Part shown: piece after piece, positions 10,797 to 20,791 of the stretch
How positions within the stretch are numbered: position 1 is the stretch's first letter
Layout of the letters: every line of letters starts with the position of its first letter
DNA from: Nymphaea colorata
Lineage: Eukaryota; Streptophyta; Magnoliopsida; Nymphaeales; Nymphaeaceae
Length of the DNA stretch: 64,000 bases
Direction: 5' to 3'
Assembly (NCBI RefSeq): GCF_008831285.2
Contig: NC_045143.1
Span: 1,833,503-1,897,502, forward strand
The notes under the pieces: model-generated
The model's input: the letters and a program-made list of their open reading frames with translations, nothing else
Told to the model about the DNA's origin: nothing
Databases searched by the model: none
Made by a program: the position numbers and the translations under genes

Positions 10797-11476
10797 CGAT
10801 TCGGTTGGAACCATTGGGCACCCTGTTTCTCTCTTCTGCCTCAAACAAAGGCGGAAGGAGGAAACTTAAAAAAGCGTTTTTTTTTTCTTTTAATAGCGTT
10901 TTTTTTTCTTTTAATTCCATCAAAGCCTAAATGTGATCTACAACTATATTCAATGACATTCAGTGAACGCTTGCACATATATAGGTGACTTTTAAGTACA
11001 AGTCTAGTCCCTTTTTATGCAACTCAAGCTTGGCATGCCAAGCACATTGAAACTATAGTTCAGCCTCTGGCGACAAAGATGTACGAGTGCAAGAAGTGTT
11101 ATCGCTGGTTTCGTTGGTTTCAAGCACTAGGTAGCCATAGTAGCCGATGCAAGATGCAATGCTCTGACGTTGGTGGGCGTTTTGTTCAGAAGCGCTCGGT
11201 GACGGTGGGCCGCCATGAGTGCTCTATTTGCAGAAGGTGCATCTTGACTGGCCAAGCTTTAGGTGGACATATAACCTTGTAGAGGCAGTCGACCAAAAAT
11301 GTGGGCAGAAAGAAGCCTCTTAACCTACCACCACGTCAAGCGTTCACTCAATTCAATATCATCGTACTTTGATCATATTTAGTTTTTGATGGAATTTAAA
11401 AAAAACAAACGCTTTCCTCCTTTCGCCTCTGTTTGAGGTAGAAGGGAGAAACAAGGTGCCCAATGGTTCCAACTCG
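10797..11476. mobile_element. TIR element carrying a zinc-finger gene fragment (Pack-type)
   Basis: Two inverted arms, about 10,797-10,973 and 11,337-11,476, match in reverse complement. Shared blocks are GGTGCCCAATGGTTCCAA at the outer end, the CCTCCTTCCGCC-like block, the ATTCCATCAAA block and AGTGAACGCTTG at the inner end. The left arm is longer because a T-rich GCG-containing segment is repeated in it. Between the arms sits the C2H2 zinc-finger fragment. A long-TIR element with a captured gene piece and no transposase is the pattern of a Pack-MULE or related non-autonomous element. I could not identify a clear target-site duplication, so the superfamily is an inference. Confidence 0.6.
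11079..11282 (+). pseudogene. ZAT-like C2H2 zinc-finger fragment
   Basis: A 67-codon open segment beginning MYECKKC. The first finger has C-x2-C and FQALGSH, the second C-x2-C and GQALGGH. QALGGH is the plant-specific C2H2 signature of the ZAT/STZ repressors. The first finger lacks a normal second histidine (SRC follows SH) and the second stops right after GGHITL, so neither finger could fold as in the family. It lacks the N terminus and C-terminal EAR region. It lies between inverted repeats and is read as a captured fragment. Diverged relatives are at 18,727-19,019, 32,338-32,515, about 41,700-41,790 and 51,377-51,467. Confidence 0.8.
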
Positions 11477-11752
11477 AAAACTGAGGGATATAAGACCGAA
11501 TAGAGTCCCCAACCCAATATAAGTCCAACCCAAAAACTGAGTGATATAACCCTGAATCAAGTCCGAAACCCGATATAAGTCCAACCCGAAAACTGAGCGA
11601 TATAAGCCCGAATCAAGTCCCAATATAAGTCCAACCTGAAAACTGAGTGATATGACCCCGAATGAAGTCCGAAACCCGATATAAGTCCAATGCGAAAACT
11701 GAGCGATGTAAGCCCGAATCGAGTCCGCAACCTGATTCGGTTGTTCAGCTCC
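11477..11752. repeat. 56-bp minisatellite, about five units
   Basis: The block ACTGAGYGATATAAG...CCGAAT recurs with its CTGAG core at 11,481, 11,537, 11,593, 11,643 and 11,699, i.e. steps of 56, 56, 50 and 56 bp. A related single unit lies in the same orientation just left of the TIR element, at about 10,755-10,785. The open frames on the minus strand here are repeat artefacts. Confidence 0.85.
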
Positions 11753-11768
11753 ACTTCCTCCACTTTAT

Positions 11769-12035
11769 GGGATCTGGGGCCTTTCCTTGCCGTCACCCAT
11801 AGATTGAACCAAATTATCGTAACAGATAAAGTATAGGAAGGGGCGTGGCTTTGGTAAGAGAGGGAGAGGTCTCCATCTTCTTCTTCTTCTTCTTCTTGTA
11901 CAAAGAAAAGGGCGACCGCATCCTAAGCTCTGGATGTGATGACGAGGGGGGAAGGGGTTGAGGGGGCCATAAAATTTGAGGTCGTGGCATCAACTTGGGA
12001 TCACTCGGTCTTTAATCAAATCTCACTCGCAAGTG
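11769..12035 (+). repeat. Single arm of a foldback element
   Basis: This stretch, from GGGATCTGGGGCC to CTCACTCGCAAGTG, matches each arm of the palindrome at 21,290-22,230. It includes the GGTCTCCATCTTCTTC and CACTCGGTCTTTAATCA blocks. Only one arm is present, followed at once by a different inverted repeat. Confidence 0.75.
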
Positions 12036-12066
12036 AAAAATGTTTTGTTTTATATTCAAATTTCTG

Positions 12067-12573
12067 CATAGCAGAGCTGGACTCATCTTTTTCTCTGGTA
12101 AATAAATGTGGACTTTTTTGATAATCCCATCAAGTACAGTGCGTTCACCGAGTTATGCTGCGGCTAGCTTGGTGAATTCCCGATGATTGCTTCGACCCCT
12201 TTTCAACTAGAATCACCTGAACACTTCCATTTTTCTTTTGTGTCACCCAAATGCAAAGGGATGTAAATGGTTTGGGTTCGGCCTGGATTGAACTTTGATG
12301 AAATTTGACTTAGATCGAAGGCTTTGTGATCAGATTCAGCCTCCCTTTGCGTTTCTATGTTCAAAACCAGGAAAGGAACCTGCTAACATATGATGTAACG
12401 TGTCCCAGAGTTTGCATTTTTATCACATCCCAATTGAAAAGGGGTCGAAGCAATCCCCGGGAATCCACCAAGCTAACCTCAACACAACCTAGTGAACGCG
12501 CAGTACTTGATGGGATTATCAAAAGCGTCCGCATTTATTTACCAGAGAAAAAGACAAGTCCAGCTCTGCTATG
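12067..12573. repeat. Inverted repeat, about 140-bp arms
   Basis: Arms at about 12,067-12,207 and 12,434-12,573 are reverse complements with scattered mismatches (CATAGCAGAGCTGGAC outside, GCTTCGACCCCTTTTCAA inside). The unpaired middle is about 225 bp. Probably a MITE-like or foldback insertion; no target duplication was identified. Confidence 0.7.
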
Positions 12574-12712
12574 TAATGTTCAAGGTGCATTCCAACGCAT
12601 AGCATAAAAGTGTTCAAAACTCTCCTCCTTCCAAAATGTGCCTCGCAAACATTGAGTGGAAACAGATTAGATATAATCTGTCAGTGGATCAAAACTTCAA
12701 ACTTTATTGTAG

Positions 12713-14411
12713 TGGAGATTTCTTTTCCTTTCTGTTGAGGAAGCGCCGTGACTCTGCATTCTCGCCTGAAAGTTAATGAAACGATCATGCAAATACTGTA
12801 TTATGATAATCAATGACGAAAACTGAGATGTGGGTGTCCAAAAACAATTAGTCAGATCCTCTCCAGAAAGGGGAAGAAAGAAGAATCACCTTCATTTGGT
12901 AGCTCGCCTTAAAGTGCAACCCCATCATCTCTAGTGGGCTTCTACCTGCTACCAAGAAGATGTGGACGCCATTTTTGATCTCTCCTCCGATGCCTTCTTT
13001 TGTCTATTTTTTTTATGTTTAATTTCTTATTTTTAATGTTTTTCTCCTCTCCTTCCACTCGGTTTCCTCTGTACACGTCTTTCATTAATTACTATCACAT
13101 TCACGTATTTTAATAAGCGCTGTAAGAAGCTAAAAGCAAAGTCTCAACAAGCTAGAAGCGAGAAGTTCTGCCTCCACCATCGGCACCATCGGTTGTAGCG
13201 TTAACGAGAAACAGAAAGACAGAATCACACCGGCGAACTGGCAAAAAAGAAACAGCGAAGAATGGAACACAAAAACATCCGACCTATCGCCAACGACAGC
13301 AATTGACGACGTGCCTCCAACCCAACTCCTCCAATTCCGATCTGATTCGATCACAGATGGAGAAAGAGATAGAAAGGCAACCCGGTGTGGAGAACGAGAA
13401 ACAAGGAGTGACAGACAAGAAAATGGAGAGATGATGGAAGGGGGAGATTGGGAATTGGATTTTGGTGTGTCTTTTTGGTTTCCCTCTCAAACCCTAAACT
13501 TCTTCCTTCCCTCTCGCTGATTTCAAATCGACTGCCACGTCCCAAAAGATGCAGAGATGCAAAGAGAAATCCGCATCTCTGCATTTTTGGGACGTGGCAG
13601 TCGATTCGAAATCCGCAAGAGGGAAGGAGGAGGTTTAGGGTTTGAGAGGGACACCAAAAAGACCCCCAAAATTCAATTCCTCATAGTGAACCCTAACCCG
13701 AGTCCCCCTTCCATCATCTCTCCATTCTCTTCTCTGTCACCCGTTTCTATCTCTTTCTCCATCTGTGATCGAATCAGATCGGAATTGGAGGAGTTGGGTT
13801 GGAGGCACGTCGTCAATTGCTGCCGTTCGCCATAGGATCGCCAAAGGTTGGATGCTTTTGTTTTCCATTCTTCGCTGTTTCTTTTTTGCCAGTTCGCCGG
13901 TGTGATTCTGTTTTTTTGTTTCTCGTTAACGCTGTGGTGCCGATGGTGGAGGCAGAACTTGCCGCTTCTAGCTTATTGAGACTTTGCTTTTAGCTTCTTA
14001 CAGCGCTTATTAAAATACGTGAATGTGATAGCAATAAATGAAAGACGTGTACAGAGGAAACCGAGTGGAAGAAGAGGAGGAAAATATTAAAAATAAAGCA
14101 AATTAAACATTAAAAAATAGACAAAAGAAGGCATCGGAGGAGAGATAAAAAATGGCGTCCACATATTCTTGGTAGCAGGTAGAAGCCCACTATAGATGAT
14201 GGGGTTGCACTTTAAGGCGAGCTACCAAATGAAGGTGATTCTTCTTTCTTCCCCTTTCTGGAGAGGATCTGACTAATTGTTTTTGGAGACCCACATCTCA
14301 GTTTTCGTCATTGAAAATCATAATACAGTATTTGCATGATCGTTTCATTAACTTTCAGGCGAGCATGCAGAGTCACGGCGCTTCCTCAACAGAAAGAAAA
14401 AGAAATCTCCA
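12713..14411. repeat. Giant near-perfect palindrome (about 1.7 kb, arms about 840 bp)
   Basis: The outer ends are TGGAGATTTC and its complement at 14,402-14,411. The centre lies near 13,566, where GCAGAGATGC and GCATCTCTGC face each other across 12 bp. Arms match along their whole length with sparse substitutions, e.g. in the block with CAGATCCTCTCCAGAAAGG and the block with TTCCGATCTGATTCGATC. The same short peptide context (CDRIRSELEELGW) can be read from both arms, so the arms may derive from a captured 5' gene segment. It abuts the first intron of a calmodulin-like gene fragment. It would fold into a very long hairpin if transcribed. Confidence 0.85.
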
Positions 14412-14521
14412 AATGCAGAAAATTCGGCTTTGCCGAATGAAAATGAAAAAGAAGAGTAGAAAAACAATGAAAAAAAAAAGCCCAAAACTTTTGGACACTG
14501 AGAAGAGGAGACCGCAATTAC

Positions 14522-14597
14522 CGTCGCCATCTTCGTCGACAGAGTCGAAAGCCTTCTGGAACTCATCAATCTGTTCTTTGGTAAAGAAGCCCGCCAT
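14522..14597 (-). pseudogene. Orphan first exon of a calmodulin-like gene
   Basis: Read on the minus strand from the ATG at 14,597, the exon encodes MAGFFTKEQIDEFQKAF followed by D-x-VDEDGD, aligning with the N terminus and first EF-hand start of calmodulin (the L-TEEQI-EFKEAF region). It ends after codon 25 plus one base at a GT donor (14,521-14,520), the position and phase of the conserved first intron of plant calmodulin and CML genes. The intron then runs within about 110 bp into the 1.7-kb palindrome. No EF-hand exon 2 is recognisable to the left of it in this window, so the gene seems truncated here; a very distant exon is possible. Confidence 0.75.
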
Positions 14598-15267
14598 TGA
14601 TGAGCCGCTTCCTTTGCCAGAAGAAAAAGAAAAGAAGGGAAGAGAAGAGCAAAGGAGGAGGAAGAAGGAAATGAAGGAAAGCGGGAAGAAAGAAGGGAAG
14701 AGGCTCTGAGGGAGAGAGGTCGATCTCAGCGTACTCTGTCGATCTCAGCGTCGTGCCTTTATTTGGTTGTTCGGGACGGACGGGCGTCCTAGCCATGCTG
14801 ATTATCGTTAATTAATCAAAGAAAGCTCCGGTTTAGCTTGTAGTTACGAGATTGCCTTTGTTTGATATGGAGTAACTACTGAAAGGACAACGTCTGAAGT
14901 TTTACAAAGCTGGCTGGAAGCAGATAGATCCACAGTTATAATTTTGTAATAAAATTCAATTAATTTTAAATACTGTAAATAGATCGGAGAGTGGGTTTCT
15001 TTTTGGAAGACAACAATAGTCGAAAGAATGAAACTAAAAGTTGTTTCATGTTTGCTGTTTTCTCTTCATTCCCTTTTGTTCAGCAGTTTCTTTGGGTTTT
15101 TAGTTTTTAGCGCAATCTTAACTTAGTTGTGAGTTGGGACTCGTCTTGTGTCAGTAGTTTCTTTGCTAATGATAAAGAACACCCTTTTTTGCATCTGCTT
15201 TCTGAGAGTCCTTATGAAGAAGGTGACAGTCACCACCTCCCGACCTCTGATCATGCTAGCGTTGGTG
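14598..15267. other. 5' flank of the calmodulin-like exon and spacer
   Basis: Begins with a purine-rich (GGAAGAAGG-type) stretch that would be the 5' leader of the minus-strand exon. The rest is AT-rich without recognised coding signal. Confidence 0.4.
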
Positions 15268-17890
15268 AAAGTTTTGTCAGCAAAAAATTTTGGAAGTTGG
15301 TCTGGTGCTTAGGTATAACTCCATTCTTATCGATGTGTTACCTTTCGAAGGCAGATAAGTCAACATAGTTTGGTCGACATTCATTGATGATTCATGCTTT
15401 TTTTTCTCTAAAATATATAAAAAAAATACATGCAACACGCTTGGATGCTGTTCAAAATACATAAAAAAAAAATAATGAAATCATGAGATTTAACATGGTT
15501 TTTCACCATGGAAGGCCACCATTGGCCTGTTTGGTTTAATATTTATACTCTTGTCTGCTCTTATATCTAGAGATCTCTTTGATATTTTTTACAACTGTGA
15601 GTCCATGAATCTCTTTGTTGATAGCGATGCAATTATTGTTTTTGTTGGTTTCTTTATTTTTAAAGATATCATTCCCTTATAGGTTGCAAAATTATCGTCA
15701 ACAATAATAACATTTCTTTAGTTAAGCAAAAACTTTAGTTGCTTTGCCTAACATCAATATTGTTAGATTTGATATTTATGCTCTCAAGAAACTTGATTTC
15801 TTTTGCAAATTTAGGTGGACGACCACCCTCGTTGATAACAATGTTATTATATTTTTATTACATCTTTTCTTTTATAGATAACGTTCTCTTATAAGTAGCC
15901 ACTTTATCTTTAACAATAATAACCTTTATCTTTAACAATAATAACGTTTCTTTTATTGAGAAGATTTTTTTTATAAAGTTAAATCATTTCCACAACACTT
16001 TCCATTTTCACCTCCAAGAGGTACGTGAAAAATCCAAGAGATCATATTTCTACCTATTTTTTTTTATTTTTGGAACGAGTCAATTCCTTGTTGATAATAA
16101 TGCTGTTATTATTTGTGTTCATCTTCACCACCTCCACAATATAATTCCCTTATGGGTCACAAAACTATTCTATATTAAAGATGACCTTCATTTTGTTGTG
16201 AAAATTTTGTTTAATAACGTTAAACACTTGCATAATTCTTTATTTTTTGGTGCAACAAATGAGGATCTACCCGCTCTAATACCATATTTAAAAAAACAAA
16301 TAAAAATCTAACGCAGTTTTTTAATATGGAAGACCAACATCAACCTTAAGGAGTGTAAGAATTAATATTTATACATTCTCTTCTTATAAGAATATCTAGG
16401 TATTCCTCTTGTCTTTTTGCAATGCCATGTTAATGAGCATACTTCTTGATAATGTCAACATTACTTTTAAAATATTATTTTTATTTAGGAAACAATGTCA
16501 ACTGATAATTTCATATAATGTTTGTACCCGTCATTCCCCTCCTATGCTTTAAGTCTCGATCCATGAAGAACAACTTTTAGAGGCGTTTGGTGATAGCAAT
16601 CCTGTGTTAATATTCTATGAATATGTCCCAGAAATCAGAAAAAATTCCTTGAAAAATTGGGTCTGATTTGTAAAACAATAGTATTCCATCAGCCTACCCT
16701 AACTTTTGGTATGCATTCAAGGAATACTAAGGCATACCAAGCAGCACCTAGGGTTCATTTCATTGTAATATATAAGATTTTGATATTTTAAATTTCAAAC
16801 ACAGATATTTGATTTAATTATTTAAAAAATTCGAAAATTGCATCATATATTCATAATTGTTGTATTTGAATTCATGTGACTTGAAGTCAGAGGAAATTGA
16901 AGCATATTTTGGATATTTACTTTTTTGCTTTGTCATTTTGTCATCTAAAACTATGAATTTTGGTCATGTTTAATTTGATAGTTTTGGACCTGAGATCTGA
17001 GGCTAGATTTCATAGGAAATCCATGTTTTGGCAATCGAACTCTACCTTAAGATGAGTTCAGCATAAGAACAGACCCTTAGAATCTAATCCGCCAAAATAA
17101 CTTTATTATAGTCGATAAGTTGAAAAGTTATTTTTGTCTTCTAATGTGCAAAATTCAATCTTCCAACATAATGATAATTGTTCTTCGGTAGTTATTTGCC
17201 TTTTGATCCATTTTAGGTCATTAAGTTAAGATTTTTTTTTCTTTCTAGTAAGACGGATAATATGCTTGAATTTAAATTTTATAGCTTGCAAATTCACAAT
17301 GCAATCCCCCAACGTAAACTCCATTGCAAGGTAGGCACATTTATGGCTTTACTCTTTTTTCCTTTATTCCTTTAAATTTTTCAATAATCCATGAACAAAC
17401 TTAAAGGGCTTCTATATTTAGTTCCTAAGCTATAGGCAACGTTAGGGATACAATTGGAATCAGATGTATGCTTACCGTGTCTGTTTTTTCAAATATCTAT
17501 ATATTTAGAATTCAAATGTGAATTTCAATGCGGATGAAAAAACAAATGATATCGTATCCAAACCCAAAATCTGAACTCATAATTCAAATCTGATCCGAAT
17601 TTGTTTTTTAAATTAACATCCAAATCCAACTTTTATATCTAATCCAAACCATATTATAGACATTCATTACAAGTTGTTTATTCAAAATAAAGCTATTATC
17701 TTGACAAAAGCTGTACCCGAATTTGGTCAACAGTTACTTACATCTGATTCTAAATCCGACCAGATGTCATTTTTTATATTGGAATGTGATGACCAAATAT
17801 CAAAGTTTTTTTCAGTATCATAATTTTTTTTTATGTGGTTCGGTCATAATGATCGGCTATCGTTGGCCCACAAAATGGAGATTTTTTTTT
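15268..17890 (-). mobile_element. AT-rich LTR-like element, copy 1
   Basis: About 2.6 kb alignable with 23,518-25,840 and, for its first 1.2 kb, with 37,310-38,548 and its tandem copies. Two similar blocks of the type TTTAACRTGG...GGAAG.CCA...TAATATTTATAC occur at about 15,490-15,600 and 16,310-16,420. Just left of the second, on the minus strand, stands GGTATTAGAGC, close to the initiator-Met tRNA primer-binding site of plant Copia elements. The part between the blocks is non-coding and made of about three diverged AT-rich tandem units (TTGATAAYAATG...AATAATAACATTTC). This suggests a decayed non-autonomous Copia-type element on the minus strand. The outer limits are uncertain. Confidence 0.5.
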
Positions 17891-18726
17891 TTTAATGCAA
17901 AAACTGAGTTTTGTAGAAAGTTTATGAAAGTTTTTGGCACTTTATGAAAGTTTGAGTTGCCTACACCGCTCAGTGCACACGACAGACATATGCCAAAAGA
18001 AAAGGAGGCAATTTTGAAATTATTTAAAAAAGAATGCTTTTTTGAGTCTTTTCACTTTTTTTTAATTTCTTTTTATCTTTACAAAAAAAAAAAATCTTTT
18101 TTCTATCAAACGGAGGCATTTTCGTTGTTGACATACTGCACAAGGCTTTGTTGGAAAGCCATGGGTGCGTTATTGTTCGTTTTTATAAAACTTTAATCTT
18201 GTTTTTAAAGTTTCCCCCCAGAAAAAAAGTAGTTTTTCTTAATCAATTTACTTTCAAAAATTAACGGTAAATGCTTAAATGAAATAGGATAGATTAATTT
18301 GTTGATGCAACAGAATAGATTTGTTCACGCAATAAAGTGAGATTGCTCGGAAAAACTTTGGAAAGTAATCTTCTTTTTTATTGAGCAACTGTGTCCTAGT
18401 CATCTACAAAATATTTTACACGTGGGAGCAGAGTGCTGCACGATCTTCGCTTAAATATTAAAACTGAATGGATTAGTCAAAAAATAACTACAGAAAAAGC
18501 TTTCTTTTTTCAGTCTGGCAGAAAGGAACAATTGCAAGAAGTTTGACCTCGGTGAAATGAGCCCATGAAGATCCCCAGGGTGCTTAAATTTGCACTAAAC
18601 TATTGACTAAATTGAGACGAGTCCAAATGAGGCCAAAAGAAACGGAACGAGGTTCCAACTTCCAACTAAATAAACCGTACGACTTGAAGCACGTAGAAAG
18701 CTGCAGTTTCGCTTTTGGCGACAAGG
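17891..18726. other. AT-rich spacer without recognised gene
   Basis: Poly-T/A-rich sequence, short open frames only. Its last 100 bp resembles the upstream flank of the zinc-finger fragment at 11,079 (a GGCGACAARGATGTAYGAGTG block). Confidence 0.4.
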
Positions 18727-19019
18727 ATGTATGAGTGGAAGAAGTGTCATCACTAGTTTCATTCGTTTCAAGCTAGGCGGCCCAATGTTTTGATGTTGGT
18801 GGGTGTGCATTTTAGAAACACTCGATGATAGTGGGTTGTCATGAGTGCTCTAGCTGCGGAAGGTGCTTTTCGACTGGCTAGGCTCTGGGTGAACATATGT
18901 CCTAACAGAGGCAGCTGGCTAATAATGTGAGTAGGAAGAAGTCTCTGCACATTAATTTTAACCTACCTCCACCTGCTGATGATCGTGAACAAGAGAAAGA
19001 AGCACAAGACCTGAAGTAG
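18727..19019 (+). pseudogene. Decayed ZAT-like zinc-finger gene, with C-terminal end
   Basis: Aligns with the fragment at 11,079 from MYEWKKCHH onward. The first finger has Cys changed to Trp and an in-frame TAG, and frame shifts follow. A CSSCGRCF-like second finger is still legible on the plus strand. Unlike the other copies it keeps the C terminus: NFNLPPPADDREQEKE then a stop at 19,017. NFNLPPP corresponds to the DLNLPxP EAR-type repression motif that ends plant ZAT proteins. Clearly non-functional. Confidence 0.75.
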
Positions 19020-19722
19020 ATGAAAAAGATGGCGTTGCTGGGTATGAGAAGTGATCATGTTAAGATAAGTACAACCACATTGAACATCAGACACAAGCAC
19101 CAACACCAGAAAATTATAGTTAAGATCGCAAGTAAATGTTGTTAAGATGAGTTCTTGTCATTTTTCTTTCTTATTTGTTCATGTTGTCGGGGGTAGCAGA
19201 ACAAAAACCTTAGTTAGCCAAGGGTTCTCATGACCTTCGCTTTACCTCAAAAAAAAAAAAAATTAAGTTTACATGTAAATTTTTAAAAAATTCATTTGTT
19301 TTATATAACAATTTAAAAATTTACAAACTTTAATTCATCATGAAATTTTTTTGACTCTGCTGCCACTTATTAATCATATATAACAAGCTCCGATAACTTG
19401 CGTACGTTGTTACAAGTGCTTAGAAAAAAAATGTTATTTGTAGTCATTTTATTTTATTTATTTTCATTTTTTATTTTTATAATACTAAAAACTTGTCTTT
19501 CCTTGTGAGAAGTGCGTTTGTCACCGCTTATAAGCTGCTTTGGATGCACCTGTAGTCTTACATCAAAGCAGTTCTATATTCTATATACTTGATCCGTGTG
19601 TACTCTTCTTGTAACTCTATCTTGATGTCAACTCTGAGAGCCTAGAGTCCTCTGTCGGAGTTCCGACGGGCAGCAACCCGGTGTCTCAATGTCTCCGTCT
19701 AAGATTGCCTGCAATTCCGTCG
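19020..19722. other. 3' flank of zinc-finger pseudogene and ankyrin-gene leader
   Basis: The stretch around 19,420-19,545 (TTAGAAAAAAA...ACTAAAAACTTG...GAGAAGTGCG) is shared with 30,030-30,120, 32,570-32,660, 41,820-41,920 and 51,500-51,600. From about 19,610 it matches the leader of the ankyrin fragment at 27,610-27,730. Confidence 0.55.
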
Positions 19723-19910
19723 TTGGACGCAAGGCTCGCCGACTTATGTGCGGAAGGAGACTTGAGGGAGTTGACAAAAGCGGACCCAGACATCCTCAAC
19801 TGTGCGGCCGCCCTCCTACTGCATGCTGCTGCACATAGCTGCTGAAGCTGGGCAGCCAGAAATCGTCCGCTACCTGCTGCAAATGAAACCTGAGCTTGCG
19901 GAAAGGACTT
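19723..19910 (+). pseudogene. Ankyrin-protein 5' exon, degenerate copy
   Basis: Aligns with 27,730-27,915. The start codon equivalent is TTG (19,723) in place of ATG, followed by DARLADLCAEGDLREL. The ankyrin core (LLH.AAEAG...YLLQM) is present but frame-shifted and carries stops. It joins abruptly at about 19,910 to a sequence that elsewhere lies in the 3' region of the membrane-protein module (CTGCTCTGTTTCACC), so the middle of the gene is missing. Confidence 0.75.
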
Positions 19911-19924
19911 GAGGGGATTTGTGG

Positions 19925-20185
19925 TACCTTCCGAGTTCATGTACCCTGCTCTGTTTCACCACCTGTGCTCGTTCCTCTCCTTCTGACTTGTTCTGTGCCG
20001 TCCCTCTGCCTTTACAGCCTTCGCAAACCGTATTCTGTGGTTCTTACTGCGTCACACATATACATGTTATGGAAGGGTTTGTCAATTCATAATTCCTGTT
20101 ACGGGCAAGTTATGTTGGATCAATATTATGAGACCTGATGTTGTTTTAGTTGTGATGGAATCCAGAAAATGATCAATTCATCTCA
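19925..20185 (+). repeat. 3'-region segment of the ankyrin/membrane-protein module
   Basis: The block from TTCATGTACCCTGCTCTG to GTTCTTACTGCGTC also appears at 34,370-34,495, 44,073-44,200, 53,750-53,870 and 63,262-63,375. The following GGGCAAGTTATGTTG...GAGACCTGATGTTG block also appears before each carboxylesterase fragment at 34.6, 44.3 and 54.0 kb. It links the ankyrin pieces to the esterase pieces. Confidence 0.7.
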
Positions 20186-20296
20186 GTGAAGGAGGTGGAG
20201 CTGGTGCCGGAAGTGGAAGAGGCCCAGCCCCATGCTTGCTTCTTGTTCAGCCCAGAAGGTGCCGCCGCCACATGGCTGCATGCATGCCTCTAGTGA
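20186..20296 (+). pseudogene. Carboxylesterase 3'-end fragment 1
   Basis: Begins with GTGAAGGAGGTGGAG, matching codon 267 onward of the intact esterase (8,512-9,435). It reads VKEVELV then an insertion, EEAQPHACFLFSPEG, and ends early in a stop after LHACL. Upstream of the GTG there is no esterase similarity. Followed directly by HLS1-like exons instead of the esterase 3' flank. Confidence 0.8.
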
Positions 20297-20324
20297 TTAG
20301 GACTCCAATGGGGTGACTCTCCTG

Positions 20325-20791
20325 GAGAGTGTGTGTCAGGTTGGGGCAAGTTGGAAAACCTCCGTGGTGGCAGATCTCATGGCTCGAATCCGCCATTCTC
20401 CTTCCTATCTCATGTTGGTACTGCTTCGCTTCAGAATTCTCTCTCTCTACCGCTTGCCCTGTAATTCTTGTGGCAACTTGACACTCCTTTCAATTTTCTT
20501 TTCATTTTTGTTCGCTCTCTCGCGCTCTTGATCATTTCACTGAAGATTGAACTGCGACTCTGCTAAAACATTACCACCATCTGTCGTTCTTTCTTCACTG
20601 AAGCAGTTTCCTGCTGTGAGTTGTTAGGTAGCCGAGTATGGAGATGACAGTGAAATCGTGGGTGTTATCAGGGGATGCATAAAAACCGTTGCCCGTGGCC
20701 CAGAGTCTCAAAGCAAGCAGCAGAACTCTGATATGCCTCTCTACGTCAAGGTTGCTTGCATTCTTGGCCTCAGAGTCTCACCGTCTCATAG
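20325..20791 (+). pseudogene. HLS1: HOOKLESS1-like N-acetyltransferase fragment (two exons)
   Basis: Two segments match the N-terminal half of plant HLS1-type GNAT proteins. Segment 1 (20,325-20,417) reads CQVGASWK...ADLM.ARIRHSPSYLML. Segment 2 (20,628-20,791) reads VAEYGDDSEIVGVIRGCIKT then VARG and, near its end, YVKVACILGLRVSPSHR. The splice sites still fit: exon 1 ends before GT at 20,418, exon 2 follows AG and ends at AG|GTAAAA. About five residues of the conserved GDPIC block are missing from segment 1, and there is neither a start nor the rest of the GNAT domain. Retention of the intron shows DNA-level copying rather than retroposition. HLS1 proteins act in apical hook formation; this fragment cannot. 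Confidence 0.8.

Noticed and set aside
13557..13835. Possible gene with the CDRIRSELEELGW peptide
   Set aside because: The same peptide is read from both palindrome arms, flanked by low-complexity Ser/Pro sequence; without a complete domain I treat it as part of the inverted repeat.
14311..14709. 132-codon Lys/Glu-rich plus-strand frame
   Set aside because: It is antisense to the calmodulin-like exon and its purine-rich leader; composition alone accounts for it.
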